64,000 nucleotides of DNA from CBDATG01 sp965200145 (GTDB lineage Bacteria > Chloroflexota > Dehalococcoidia > Lucifugimonadales > Lucifugimonadaceae), in assembly GCA_965200145.1 (NCBI GenBank), contig CBDATG010000003.1, positions 1 through 64,000 of the forward strand, given 5' to 3'. Both the position numbers and the translations under genes were made by a program. The notes beneath the pieces were generated by a model. The model saw only the letters and a list, made by a program, of their open reading frames with translations. It searched no databases and was not told where the DNA came from. Position 1 is the first letter of the stretch, and each line of letters opens with the position of its first letter. Below are positions 43,212 through 52,700 of the stretch, one piece after another.

Positions 43212-44310
43212 CTAGTCCCCTGTTGCCGACATCGTGTTTCGCAAGTACGCCTGCAGGAACGATTGCAACTCACCATCCAGCACCGCCGCGGCATCAGACG
43301 TCTCGTGATTCGTGCGGTGATCCTTCACCATCTGGTACGGATGCAACACATAGCTACGAACCTGATTCCCGAACTCCGCCGACACATGCTCACCCTTCAG
43401 TGCCGCCTGCTCCTTCGCCCTGCGCTGCTGCTCTAGGTCGTTCAGCCTCGCACGCAAGATACGCATCGCAACCTGGCGATTCTGCGCCTGCGAACGCTCA
43501 TTCTGCACCGAAACCACAATGCCACTCGGACCATGCGTGATACGCACTGCCGTCGAGTTCTTCTGCACTGACTGGCCGCCATGACCACTCGCCCTAAACG
43601 CCTCAAACTTCAAGTCGTTGGTATCAATCTCAATCTCACCCGCATCTTCTGGCTCCGGATAAACCTCAACACCGGCAAAACTCGTATGCCGCCGATTACC
43701 AGAATCGAACGGCGACAGACGCACCAGCCTATGCACACCGCGCTCCGACTTCAGGTAACCGTACGGATACTCGCCAACCACACGTATCGCCGCCGACTTC
43801 AATCCCGCCTCATCACCCGGCGTGTAGTCCAGCAGCTCAGCATCGTATCCCGACTGCTCTGCCCATCGCAAGTACATCCGCAACACCATCTCCGACCAAT
43901 CCTGCGCATCAACACCACCCGCACCCTGGTTCACCGCGAGTATCGCAGGCCGTGCATCGTTGGCACCCGCCAGCTGTAACTCAAGCTCTCGCCCTGCCAG
44001 CTCCCGTACCAGATCCGCCAGATCCGACTCCAGAGCCTCGACCATCTGCGCATCACCCTCGCCCTCCGCCAGCTCGAACAGCTGCACCAGATCATCCGAA
44101 CGCGTCACCAGCCCTTCCCACGTCTGCACCACCTCCCGCGTCTGCGTCAGCCTGCGCATATGCTGCTGCGCCGCCTTGTGATCGGCCCAGAACTCCGGCG
44201 CAGCCGCCGCACGCTCCAATTTCGCTACCTGCTCACGCTTACCCGCTAGGTCAAAGATGCCTCGCAATATCGCAAACGCGATCACGCAACTCGGTAGGGG
44301 TCGTAATCAT
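43212..44310 (-). CDS. prfB: Peptide chain release factor 2 with programmed +1 frameshift
   Basis: Recognises UGA and UAA stop codons and triggers peptide release. The main frame (43212-44252) contains SPFDSGNRRHTSF (stop-codon-reading SPF motif) and GHGGQSVQKNSTAVRITH (catalytic GGQ). The true start is an ATG at 44310 in another frame, encoding MITTPTELRDRVCDIARHL before an in-frame TGA at 44253-44251. Skipping one base at CTT-TGA-C continues with DLAGKREQVAKLERA, which aligns with other RF2 N-termini. A GAGG lies just upstream of the CTT slip codon, as in other bacterial prfB genes. The full product is about 365 residues. The gene tunes its own level through competition between termination and shifting. 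Confidence 0.96.
44251..44264 (-). other. prfB programmed +1 ribosomal frameshift site
   Basis: Read on the minus strand this is GCGAGG-CAT-CTT-TGA followed by C, with CTT at 44256-44254 and the TGA stop at 44253-44251. The slip codon, UGA and following C match the classical RF2 site. The GAGG internal Shine-Dalgarno is shorter than the AGGGGG in Escherichia coli. Confidence 0.92.
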
Positions 44311-44369
44311 CCAAACTCAACAAACTCAAACGGCACGAACCACTCGGATCGCGCCCCATCACAATAGAG

Positions 44370-44397
44370 AACGCCCACACTCCTTAGTGTGGGCGTT
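44370..44397 (-). terminator. Hairpin downstream of surface gene 1
   Basis: AACGCCCACACT at 44370-44381 and AGTGTGGGCGTT at 44386-44397 form a perfect 12-bp stem with a 4-base loop, 28 bp after the stop of the first surface-protein gene. The sequence after the stem on the minus strand is only moderately T-rich. Confidence 0.8.
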
Positions 44398-44425
44398 CCC
44401 TCAGCTGCGGCCTGCGTACCGACCA

Positions 44426-47400
44426 CTATGGCGCAATGTCGCCACCCGTGTCGTAGTACACCCAGATGCCAGTGCCGATCGTGATCGGACCGTCCGGACG
44501 CATGCGCTGCCACTTGTTGTCTATGTTGTTCCAAGTGTAGGCATTGCGGTAATCACCCAGGTATTGCGAAGCGGAGATCGGTGCCTTCTTGCTGTTCAGC
44601 AGAGTCTGTCCAGCATTGTCCTCTGTCTGATCGCCGTCCACATCAACGACACCTACGAAGTTCCAACCTCGCGATGTCGTCGGGATGTCCGTCGTCTCAT
44701 TGAAGAGCGGGCCAATGCGGTCTCCCTTGCCTACGAGCTTCACTGATTGCGTCACGAAGCCCTGCGAGTGCACCCAGTAGCCGTAACGTGACTCTACATC
44801 GTTAAGCACCGCGTAGTCCTCGCCCGTCGTCCAGACGCCATCCACTCGCGTGGCAGCCCGCCATGGACTGTTCGGGTTCGTAGCATCCCAACCGATCACC
44901 TGATCGATATCCGGCTCCGTGAACACCGCGTGTAATGCACGATCCTGCGGATTCGCAGGGAACGAGATCGTGTTCCAACCCGCCAACAGGTTCAGCGCAA
45001 ACGGCAACCGCTCACGCACCGTGAACTTGTACTGGAAGTCAGTCGTGTTGTTCGCAGCGTCGTTCGCCTCTACCTTTACCGTGTAGTTGCCGATATCCAG
45101 CGGCTCCGGCCAGTACACGAACCGGTTGTCGTCCAGCGTCTCCACCTGGCCCAGAACGTCAACGTTGTCAATCTCAAACTTGGTAACCGTCACCGGCGTC
45201 TTCTCTGAGAAGTCGATCAACACGAACGGGCGCGGCTCCGAAACGGCCTCGTCCTTGTTCGGGATGACCTCACCACCGCTGCCGCCTTCGGCGGTCGGCG
45301 ATATGAACGTGCTGTCCAATGTGAAGCCCGCCCTAGCAGTGCCGTAGTTCGCTACTGTGTCTTCACCACGCTTGAAGCCTCCTCGGTCGCGTCCAGTTAC
45401 GACAATGGTTAGATTGCCGTCACGCAACATGTCAAGGTTGCTCCACTGGTACTCCCAGTTGTTGCCGCCACGCTGTAGCGCAGTGATCGTAGCAATCCGA
45501 GCAGGATTCGCCTTACCATCATCATCGGTCGGGTACTGGCAGTTCTCCTGTTGAGTGTTGATCTGCGCCCGCACAGGCTCGGCCTCTGCAAAGGTCGAAG
45601 TCTTCATCGAACCAGTCCGCACCGTGACGTACCTATCGATGTCGTTGCCCTCGCGTTGCGTTTCCTTTTCAGCGTCCGTGTAGGTCTGGCCGGCCGGCAA
45701 TGCAGTGTCGTACCAAGTGAAGTTCGCGCAAAGCACCGCAAACTTCGGCGCACCCTGGATCGCCTCATTCGACGCTATCTTGACAGTGATTCGGTCCTTC
45801 GTGATCTTGTCAGGTCCGTAATCCGGTGCCAGCTGACCCGAACCGCCGCTCAACGTCACCGTGAACGTAGGCAATATGCCATCTGAAACCTCAATCTCTG
45901 TGAACTCCCGCGGCACCGTCGAGTTGCCCGCCAAGTCGCGGATAACCTCACCGGCTGCCAAGTCAACCTTCGGTGTCGCATCCGGCGCCAGGTCCTCTTC
46001 CAGTTCCAGGAACACCTTACGGCCACTGACCGCATAGTCAACAACGGTCGCATCCGAACCATCGTCAAGCGTCACATCAAACGTCGATGTCGTAATCGTG
46101 GTATCCGAAACCGGCTTGTCGAACACTACCATCACGCCGCGGTCAGAGATCTGGTCCTCGTCGTCCTCTCTGCCGAAGAAGCCCGTTGCAGACTCGTCCG
46201 CCTGTACCGCTGGGTCAACCAGGTCAAGGAACAGGATGTGGCGAGAGTACCAACCAAGAACGTTGTGCTTGTCGCGCTTCCGGTCGGTCGACTTCACTCC
46301 GTACTCGTGAATGAAACGCGGACTCGACGGCTCGCTATCTGAGAAACCGAGGTTGCCAGCACGGTCCATTACAACCGCTTGGAAGTCGATCGTGTTGTTG
46401 AACGTCTCGTTCGGCAACTCACTCGCAAAGTCAAACCGTATGCTCTGGTCGAACTCGCCCGTGGTCGCGCCATCATCATAGTCCTCGGCACGAACGATCT
46501 TCCGGAACGCGATCCGCAACGAGGCGTCATCCTTCGAGGCGTACGTGCTCGCGGCGCCGTCCTCTGGCAGGTAAACCTCACTTGCTCGAACGATACCGAA
46601 CGTCGTGTCATCCGTATTCGCGTAACCAGTGTAGCTTCCCGCAATCTCGATCGCGTCAACGCCAGTCGGCGTCGTCACTATTCCGCGAACGCCGGCTGCC
46701 CGCGCTGGATCGCCAGCACCGTAAACCTCCAAGTTAAACACCGGAGTTCCGTTGTTGCCATCCTCATCGGTGTCATCCTTATTGTCGGCGAACAGCCGGA
46801 ATGACTCCTCTCGAAGCCCAGACCCAGCATCGCTGAACGTGCCCGACAAGTTCGGCGAAGCATCACGCGTCGATGTCATGTCCGCAGGCGCGTCCACCGT
46901 GATCGTCGGCGCAGAGGTATCGATCATGATCGACATCGTCTGCTCATCGTCATCAGTATCACGGTACCGCAACGTAACCGGACCGCTCTCAACACCTATA
47001 ACCGCTGCACCTTCAATCATCGCCGTGGTGTTGGCACCGCCAGCACCGTGACGCACCTTACGACCCCAGTTATCGGCTGGAGCGTCAGAACCGTCCGCGT
47101 TCTTCTTATCACCCGCCTCGGTGCCATTTCCATTTGAGTCGGTCAGCCTAACGTATCCAACGTAAGTCCCCGTGAAACGGCCAGTCTCCCTCAGCCACAG
47201 GTTACGGCTCTCCCGCTCACCATCGGCTCTGACCGCAACAAGCAACGACTTCGCGTTTGACGTTGCCGATTCATCCGAACTGAAACCAGGATCCTCCGCT
47301 GCGAAGGCATTATTCGATTCGGCACCTTCTTCATTACGGGTGACGTAGTTGTCAGCATCGTATTCCGCTTTGTTCCTGCCACCAACTATCTCCTCGCGTT

Positions 47401-48388
47401 GACTCGTCTCGTAGTAGACGAACATGACTGTGATGTCCTTGGGCTCCGGCACGCTGGCACCGACTTGCACCCAGGGGGAAGAAGTATCACATGCCGAGTC
47501 GGGGTCCTCAAGAGTCGGGTTGACTGGACAACCATAGTCTTCGTCCAAAGGAAGGTAACTGGTGATGTCTCGGAACGCTTCCGTACCGGTCCCCGGCATC
47601 ACCGCGTTATTGCCGTTAGGTTGCAGGAACCCGAAAAACTTCACCTTGCCTAGCTTCAAACCGTAGTTGTCATCGTCATTGATCGGCGCAATCGGGTTGT
47701 CATCACTACCGGGACCACTCAGCGTCAGCTGTATCTCGCCCGATTTTTCAATGATTCCTGTGGGCGCGCCTTCCACTACGAACCCAGCGCTAGTGGACGA
47801 CAGGTCAAGCTCCGCCGGGGCGGCTGAAATCGGATCTGGGTTGCCCTGGGCATTAACGTTATCGAGATCAGCGGCAACCGGTGGCGTGTAGAGACCAGCG
47901 GCCAACGCATCCACATCTATTGCGTCTGAGATCACCTGGAAGTAGTTGTCTAGGTCGCTATTGGCATCGCCATTTCCATCAACGTATCCATCCAAGGTGC
48001 TCAGCCGACCACCAGCTCCGTAAAGCACGCCGATACGCTTGTCTCTACCTGGGTCCTTGATGCTCACACGAATCAAGTCCGCGTTGTACAGGATCGCCCT
48101 TGGGCTCTCGGCGGAAGTCCGTGGGTCTACCGCGTATGTGGCGTAAAGCATGTCCGTCTCGGCGACATCTTTGCGACCCGCCACATCATAAGCATCGCTA
48201 CCCTGACCGTGCAAACAGTCAGTCTTCCTGAACTCATCCTCATCGGATGCGTAGCACGTGCCGACGTTCAACGCATTGATCTTGCCAGTGTCGGCAGACG
48301 CGTCAGGCAACTGGTCCCTCGTGGCGATGTACATGATCGCCAACGAGACGATAGCCATTGCGGTCAAGAATCTCGCTGCAAGCTTCAC
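44426..48388 (-). CDS. Large exported Ig-like surface protein, paralogue 1
   Basis: Function unknown; best described as a giant secreted or cell-surface protein of about 1320 residues, rich in Asp. A signal sequence (VKLAARFLTAMAIVSLAIMYIA) is followed by the family start INALNVGTCYASDEDEF..DC. Next come TYAVDPRTSAESPRAIL and an Ig-like region (LWLRETGRFTGTYVGYVRLTD; IMIDTSAPTITVDAPAD). The middle has NVLGWYSRHILFLD and a second Cys pair (FAVLCANFTWYD...ENCQYP). A C-terminal domain begins LLAGWNTISFPANPQ and ends GIWVYYDTGGDIAP. The frame opens at 48493, but AGGAGG nine bases before the GTG at 48388 marks the start. It has three paralogues in the window. Confidence 0.88.
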   Translation of the reverse strand: MKLAARFLTAMAIVSLAIMYIATRDQLPDASADTGKINALNVGTCYASDEDEFRKTDCLHGQGSDAYDVAGRKDVAETDMLYATYAVDPRTSAESPRAILYNADLIRVSIKDPGRDKRIGVLYGAGGRLSTLDGYVDGNGDANSDLDNYFQVISDAIDVDALAAGLYTPPVAADLDNVNAQGNPDPISAAPAELDLSSTSAGFVVEGAPTGIIEKSGEIQLTLSGPGSDDNPIAPINDDDNYGLKLGKVKFFGFLQPNGNNAVMPGTGTEAFRDITSYLPLDEDYGCPVNPTLEDPDSACDTSSPWVQVGASVPEPKDITVMFVYYETSQREEIVGGRNKAEYDADNYVTRNEEGAESNNAFAAEDPGFSSDESATSNAKSLLVAVRADGERESRNLWLRETGRFTGTYVGYVRLTDSNGNGTEAGDKKNADGSDAPADNWGRKVRHGAGGANTTAMIEGAAVIGVESGPVTLRYRDTDDDEQTMSIMIDTSAPTITVDAPADMTSTRDASPNLSGTFSDAGSGLREESFRLFADNKDDTDEDGNNGTPVFNLEVYGAGDPARAAGVRGIVTTPTGVDAIEIAGSYTGYANTDDTTFGIVRASEVYLPEDGAASTYASKDDASLRIAFRKIVRAEDYDDGATTGEFDQSIRFDFASELPNETFNNTIDFQAVVMDRAGNLGFSDSEPSSPRFIHEYGVKSTDRKRDKHNVLGWYSRHILFLDLVDPAVQADESATGFFGREDDEDQISDRGVMVVFDKPVSDTTITTSTFDVTLDDGSDATVVDYAVSGRKVFLELEEDLAPDATPKVDLAAGEVIRDLAGNSTVPREFTEIEVSDGILPTFTVTLSGGSGQLAPDYGPDKITKDRITVKIASNEAIQGAPKFAVLCANFTWYDTALPAGQTYTDAEKETQREGNDIDRYVTVRTGSMKTSTFAEAEPVRAQINTQQENCQYPTDDDGKANPARIATITALQRGGNNWEYQWSNLDMLRDGNLTIVVTGRDRGGFKRGEDTVANYGTARAGFTLDSTFISPTAEGGSGGEVIPNKDEAVSEPRPFVLIDFSEKTPVTVTKFEIDNVDVLGQVETLDDNRFVYWPEPLDIGNYTVKVEANDAANNTTDFQYKFTVRERLPFALNLLAGWNTISFPANPQDRALHAVFTEPDIDQVIGWDATNPNSPWRAATRVDGVWTTGEDYAVLNDVESRYGYWVHSQGFVTQSVKLVGKGDRIGPLFNETTDIPTTSRGWNFVGVVDVDGDQTEDNAGQTLLNSKKAPISASQYLGDYRNAYTWNNIDNKWQRMRPDGPITIGTGIWVYYDTGGDIAP

Positions 48389-48566
48389 AGCTCCGGTCCT
48401 CCTGTTGGTTGTTGCTCCGTGCTGAACGCGCGTTCCGCGTGCTGAAACCTCATCTGATTGAGGCACTGCTACGTGGGGTTTCGTGTGCGTCATTTGTCCG
48501 GAACCTTTCGCCTAATAGCGTGTGTGTATGCGTGCGCGCCGCGCCCGACTCACAATATGATACCCG

Positions 48567-48594
48567 ATTCTAGTCATTAATGGGGGGATGTCAA
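48567..48594 (-). promoter_or_regulatory. Sigma70-type promoter of surface gene 1
   Basis: On the minus strand, TTGACA (48594-48589), a 16-bp spacer, then TAGAAT (48572-48567). Bases 48544-48573, covering the -10 and the start of the transcript, are identical to 53784-53813 upstream of surface gene 2. The expected leader before the GTG start is about 170 bases. The rest of 48595-48783 holds nothing recognised. Confidence 0.8.
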
Positions 48595-48783
48595 TAAAGG
48601 TTTTTCAATGTAAACCGCAATCAAATACATCATACAAACTCCAACAGCAGGAGCGTCGCCGCGCTAGGTCAGCGGCATCAGGGTCGACATCAAGGCGGTA
48701 ATACTCACCCCCGGCGTCCGTAGAGGCCGCGCGTGCGCAACCTCCGGTCAATGACACGTTCGCAGGGCATGGCATCAATACTA

Positions 48784-48972
48784 CTACGCCGGCTGTCCCA
48801 ACTGTGACACATCAGCCCAAGCGTCGCCCGCCAACCTGTCGGTACGCCGCAACGGGTAACGCCACTCCAGCCGCTCGGTGCCCACAACCGTTAAATCCGG
48901 CATCATGATGTCGCCCCTCCACACCGTCCCAGACAGCACACCACTCAGGAGCGGAAGGTAAGTCAACCACAT
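48784..48972 (-). CDS. Small ORF after the Panacea gene, unrecognised
   Basis: A 62-residue frame whose ATG lies two bases after the stop of the Panacea-domain gene (TAG-CA-ATG), a spacing typical of coupled genes. The product begins MWLTYLPLLSGVLSG and continues DLTVVGTERLEWRYPLRRTDRLAG. No family is recognised. It could be a small toxin partner, but it could also be a remnant or a chance frame. Confidence 0.35.
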   Translation of the reverse strand: MWLTYLPLLSGVLSGTVWRGDIMMPDLTVVGTERLEWRYPLRRTDRLAGDAWADVSQLGQPA

Positions 48973-48974
48973 TG

Positions 48975-49541
48975 CTAAATCGTGCCGTCACCACCATGCT
49001 TCCGTACCCAGTCCGCGAACGCTCTGTCAATCACCCCATTCAACTCATCGTCAGTCTCCGACACGATATACGCCGCCTCGTAAGGTATCGTATCACCGTC
49101 CTCGGCGATGATCCAACCAACCTCGCTGCGCGAGTAGTCAGCCGCCTCAGATGCAGTCATGCCCGACAGAGTCTCCAATGACCATCCTATCGACTCAAGC
49201 TCTGGATCGGAGAACATCCCATCAAAGTATGCCGACTCAACCAAAGGCACCAAACGCTCCTCGTCATGCTGTAATACCACACGCATCTCCATGCACGCCA
49301 GCCCCGCCTCGATCAACTGGCGCCGTTGGCGAAAGAACTCGCGGGGCATTGGACCATGCGCCTGCCTAATGTACTCAGCACCTGTGATAGGTGCGCCAGT
49401 GTGAGCGAACGCTGTGTAGTCCGAGTAGTACAGCAACTTACACAACTTCGTCGAACCGAAATAGTCAGCATCCCGACACCGATACGCCAGGTACAACATG
49501 AGGTCGCGAAACCTCTGGGCGTCAAAGTGCGGTTCATACAT
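48975..49541 (-). CDS. Panacea (DUF4065/SocA-like) antitoxin-type domain protein
   Basis: A 188-residue protein with the DUF4065 core: FRDLMLYLAYRC, LCKLLYYSDYTAFAHTGAPITGAEYIRQAHGPMPREF. Members of this family act as chaperone-like antitoxins next to diverse toxins, or as proteolytic adaptors such as SocA. The frame opens at 49631, but the ATG at 49541 follows GGAGGG by seven bases and gives the normal N-terminus. It lies between surface genes 1 and 2, an unexpected place. The only candidate partner is the 62-residue ORF directly downstream. Confidence 0.82.
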   Translation of the reverse strand: MYEPHFDAQRFRDLMLYLAYRCRDADYFGSTKLCKLLYYSDYTAFAHTGAPITGAEYIRQAHGPMPREFFRQRRQLIEAGLACMEMRVVLQHDEERLVPLVESAYFDGMFSDPELESIGWSLETLSGMTASEAADYSRSEVGWIIAEDGDTIPYEAAYIVSETDDELNGVIDRAFADWVRKHGGDGTI

Positions 49542-49650
49542 CGTAGACCCTCCATAGATGCCGGCAGTGTCCGGCGTTAATCGCCGGGCATTCCAGCACA
49601 GCACCACATCACATACGTGGCGACGTGCCAAAACCCTGACACTACGAAAA

Positions 49651-49686
49651 GGCGCTCCCCGACGTTGTTACACATCGGAGAGCGCC
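49651..49686 (-). terminator. Rho-independent terminator of surface gene 2
   Basis: GGCGCTC at 49651-49657 pairs with GAGCGCC at 49680-49686, extended by CCGA/TCGG inside. On the minus strand the stem is followed by TTTTCG. It begins 40 bp after the stop codon. Confidence 0.82.
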
Positions 49687-49726
49687 CGTCCCGTCCTCCT
49701 GTCCAGAAGGGTATTGGAGATGCCCG

Positions 49727-52700
49727 TTACGGCGCTAGGTTGAAACCGTCCGCATAGTAGACCCAGATACCATCACCAATCTCAACGTTGTCACCGCCCT
49801 CAACGACGTTGAACTGGCTCTTGATCGGGTCCCAGGTGTAAGCCTGCTTGAACGTGCGCAGGTAGTCGGTGGCGGTAACCATCTCGTCCTTGGAGTTCTT
49901 CAGCTCCTCACCGAAGTCACCATCCTGAGTCTGGTCACCATCAGTGTCTACAACGCCGACGAAGTTCCAACCCTTAACTGTCGCTATGCCGATAGGTCCG
50001 GCAGGCGCATTCGCAGCAGACTCGCGATCCGGGACACCCGCAAGCATCACATCCTGATCAACGAAGCCGTTCGCATGCACCCAGTAGCCCATACCGGCAA
50101 CGATTGTGCTCAACGGTGCGAACTCAGCGTTCGTCGACCAAACACCATCGACCTTCGTCGCTATGCGCCAAGGTGCATCCGGAGTGGCGGAATCCCAGCC
50201 AACTACCTGGTCTACCTCGTCAATCGTGAACACATCACCAATCGCCGGGCTAATTGGCATGGCCGGCACTGATACGGCGTTCCAGCCGGCAAGCAGCTCA
50301 ATCGTGAAGGCAGTGCGCTGCTTGACTTCGAACTCGTAGGAGAAGTCCTCCTCATTGCCCGCTGCATCAACAGACTCAACCTCAACCTTGTGCTTACCAA
50401 AGCTCAACGCCTCCGGCCAGTACAGGAACCGGTTGTTTCCAAGCACGGCGATATCCTGGGCTGTGCCGTCAATCTTGAAGCTGTCCACAGACACCGTTGA
50501 AGCATCAACGAAAGTCAACAAGACGAATGGCCGCGACTCGAATACGTCGGCGCCTTCGCGCGGCTGGACCGAACCGTACATCGCAATGTTCGCAGGAGTA
50601 TCGCCCCGGGTCGGAGGCTCTAACTCCGAGTCAAGCTCGAACACCGACGTCGCCGCACCCCAGTTGAACGAGTTATCCTGCGATCGGCCGTAATCATCGC
50701 TCCAACCGTTGGTATCACGTCCGAATGCGACTACCGTCACATTACCATCGGGCAAGTGAACCGACTCGCCATCCGGGTTACGCCACTGGTACTCCCAAGT
50801 GTTGCCCGGCCTTGAGTAAGCAGGCGTCGTCGTGATGGTGAAGTCCGTTCCATCGCACTCGCCTTCGTCGGGCTCGATCGTCGTCGAGTTCTGTGCACCA
50901 AGCTTCCCGCGACGGTTCGCAACTAACCCGTCCAGGTCACTAGCTTCGTCATCCGTCGTCGCATCAGTGCCCATGGTGTCAGTCCAAGTGAACTTGTCGC
51001 AAACGAACGATACACTCGGTGAACTCTGAATGTCCTCATCCGATGTGATCCGAACAACTATGGAGTCCTTCGTCAACTTGCTGGGACCTTCATTGCCGGT
51101 GCCGGTACCGCTACCATTGCTCAGCTCTATGCTGAACGTCGGCGGGATACCATCCTCTGACTCCGCCTCACGTGCCTCGTCTCCAACCCCATCGAGGTCA
51201 TCGTTGCTCGTAAGCGCGTTACCCGCAGGGTCGCGCACCGTCCGACCACTGTTGATCGACAGCTTCGGGGTGGCATCAGGAGCAAAATCCTCCGACACCA
51301 ACAGGTACACAGTGTCACCAACGACATCAACATCGGCGACAGATGCCGCCGCCGGATCAGCGCCCGACACCGCGTCAAGCTCAACCCGGAACGTACTGTT
51401 GTCAACGCTGCCAGAATCGATCGCACCATCAAACAGCAACATCACACCGCGAACGTTCGCTTGCGGCTCGTCGTCATCGTTCTCACCGTAGAAACCAGTT
51501 ACGGCACGACCAAGGCGCGGCTTCTGCTGGTCAATAGAGATGATGTGACGCGAGTACCAACCGAGAACGTTGTACCTCTTAGCTTTGCGGTCAGACGGCT
51601 TCGTCCCGTAGTCATGGATGAACGTCGGTCCCGTCACGTCGCTGTCCGTGAAACCGATGTTACCCGCGATATCCAAAACGAATGCCTGGAAGTCAACCGT
51701 ATTGTTCAGCTCCTCACCCTCGGGAATCTCGATGTCGAGCCGCGCAATGTCGTCAAACACGCCCTCATCGGCACCATCGTTGAAGTCGTCAGGGTCAATC
51801 TCGGCGTACAACGTATTCCCATCAGCGTCCTCAAGTGACAGGAAAAGATCCGACGCGCCAATCACGCCGAACTGCTGTGCACAGTTCGGTGTCCGTTCGC
51901 CCGTGTAATCCTCCGTCAACTGCACAACGGGATCACTAGCATTCGTCGGGTTCGCAATTCCAACACAACCATACACGCCGCCGTCGTCATCGGACGGATC
52001 TGCGTCAACGGAGAAATTGAACACCACTTGGGCAAAATCCTCACCGTTCTCGTCATCGTCATCCTGGTTGTCCAAGAACAACCGGAACGAGTCCTCTCGC
52101 AGTCGAGACCCATCATCTCCAAACGTCCCGACAACGCGAACGCGCTGATCCGCAAAGTTCTCCTTGTAAGCAGGAGACTCCACCAAAATCTCCGGCGGCT
52201 CAGTGTCGATCGTGATCGGGACGGACTGGATGTCGCCCTCGTAATCCCTGTAACGGATGGTCACCGGACCACCTTGCACTCCGAGTACTGCAGCCCCCGC
52301 AATATCCGGCGTCGTGGCATGGGCGGTAGCGCGACCCCAGTTCGTGTCGTCATCAACCGTGTTACCGTTCGCATCAGTCAAACGAAGGTAACCCTCGTAA
52401 CGACCGGTGAACCGGCCAGTCTCCTTCAACCACAAGTTTTGACTCCGGGCGGTCCCATCGCCATTACTTTCCAGTAGAACGGCGTTCGGGTCGTCTCCAG
52501 ACTCGTCCTTGGTGAATCTAGGCGGCTCAGTGCTTCCGTACTCTGTACCTTGCTTCTTGCCACCAATGAGCTCCTCGCGTTCACTCGTCCGGTAGTACAC
52601 GTAGCGGATGTGAATCTTGTCGCCTTGACCTACGCCCATGCCGAATGTAATCCATGGCGCAACTCCACCGTCAATCTCTTCCCTGGTGCTACCACTTCCA

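Noticed and set aside
48389..48493. N-terminal 35-residue extension of surface protein 1
   Set aside because: The AGGAGG nine bases before GTG 48388, repeated in paralogues 2 and 3, marks the real start; the extension has no signal-like features.
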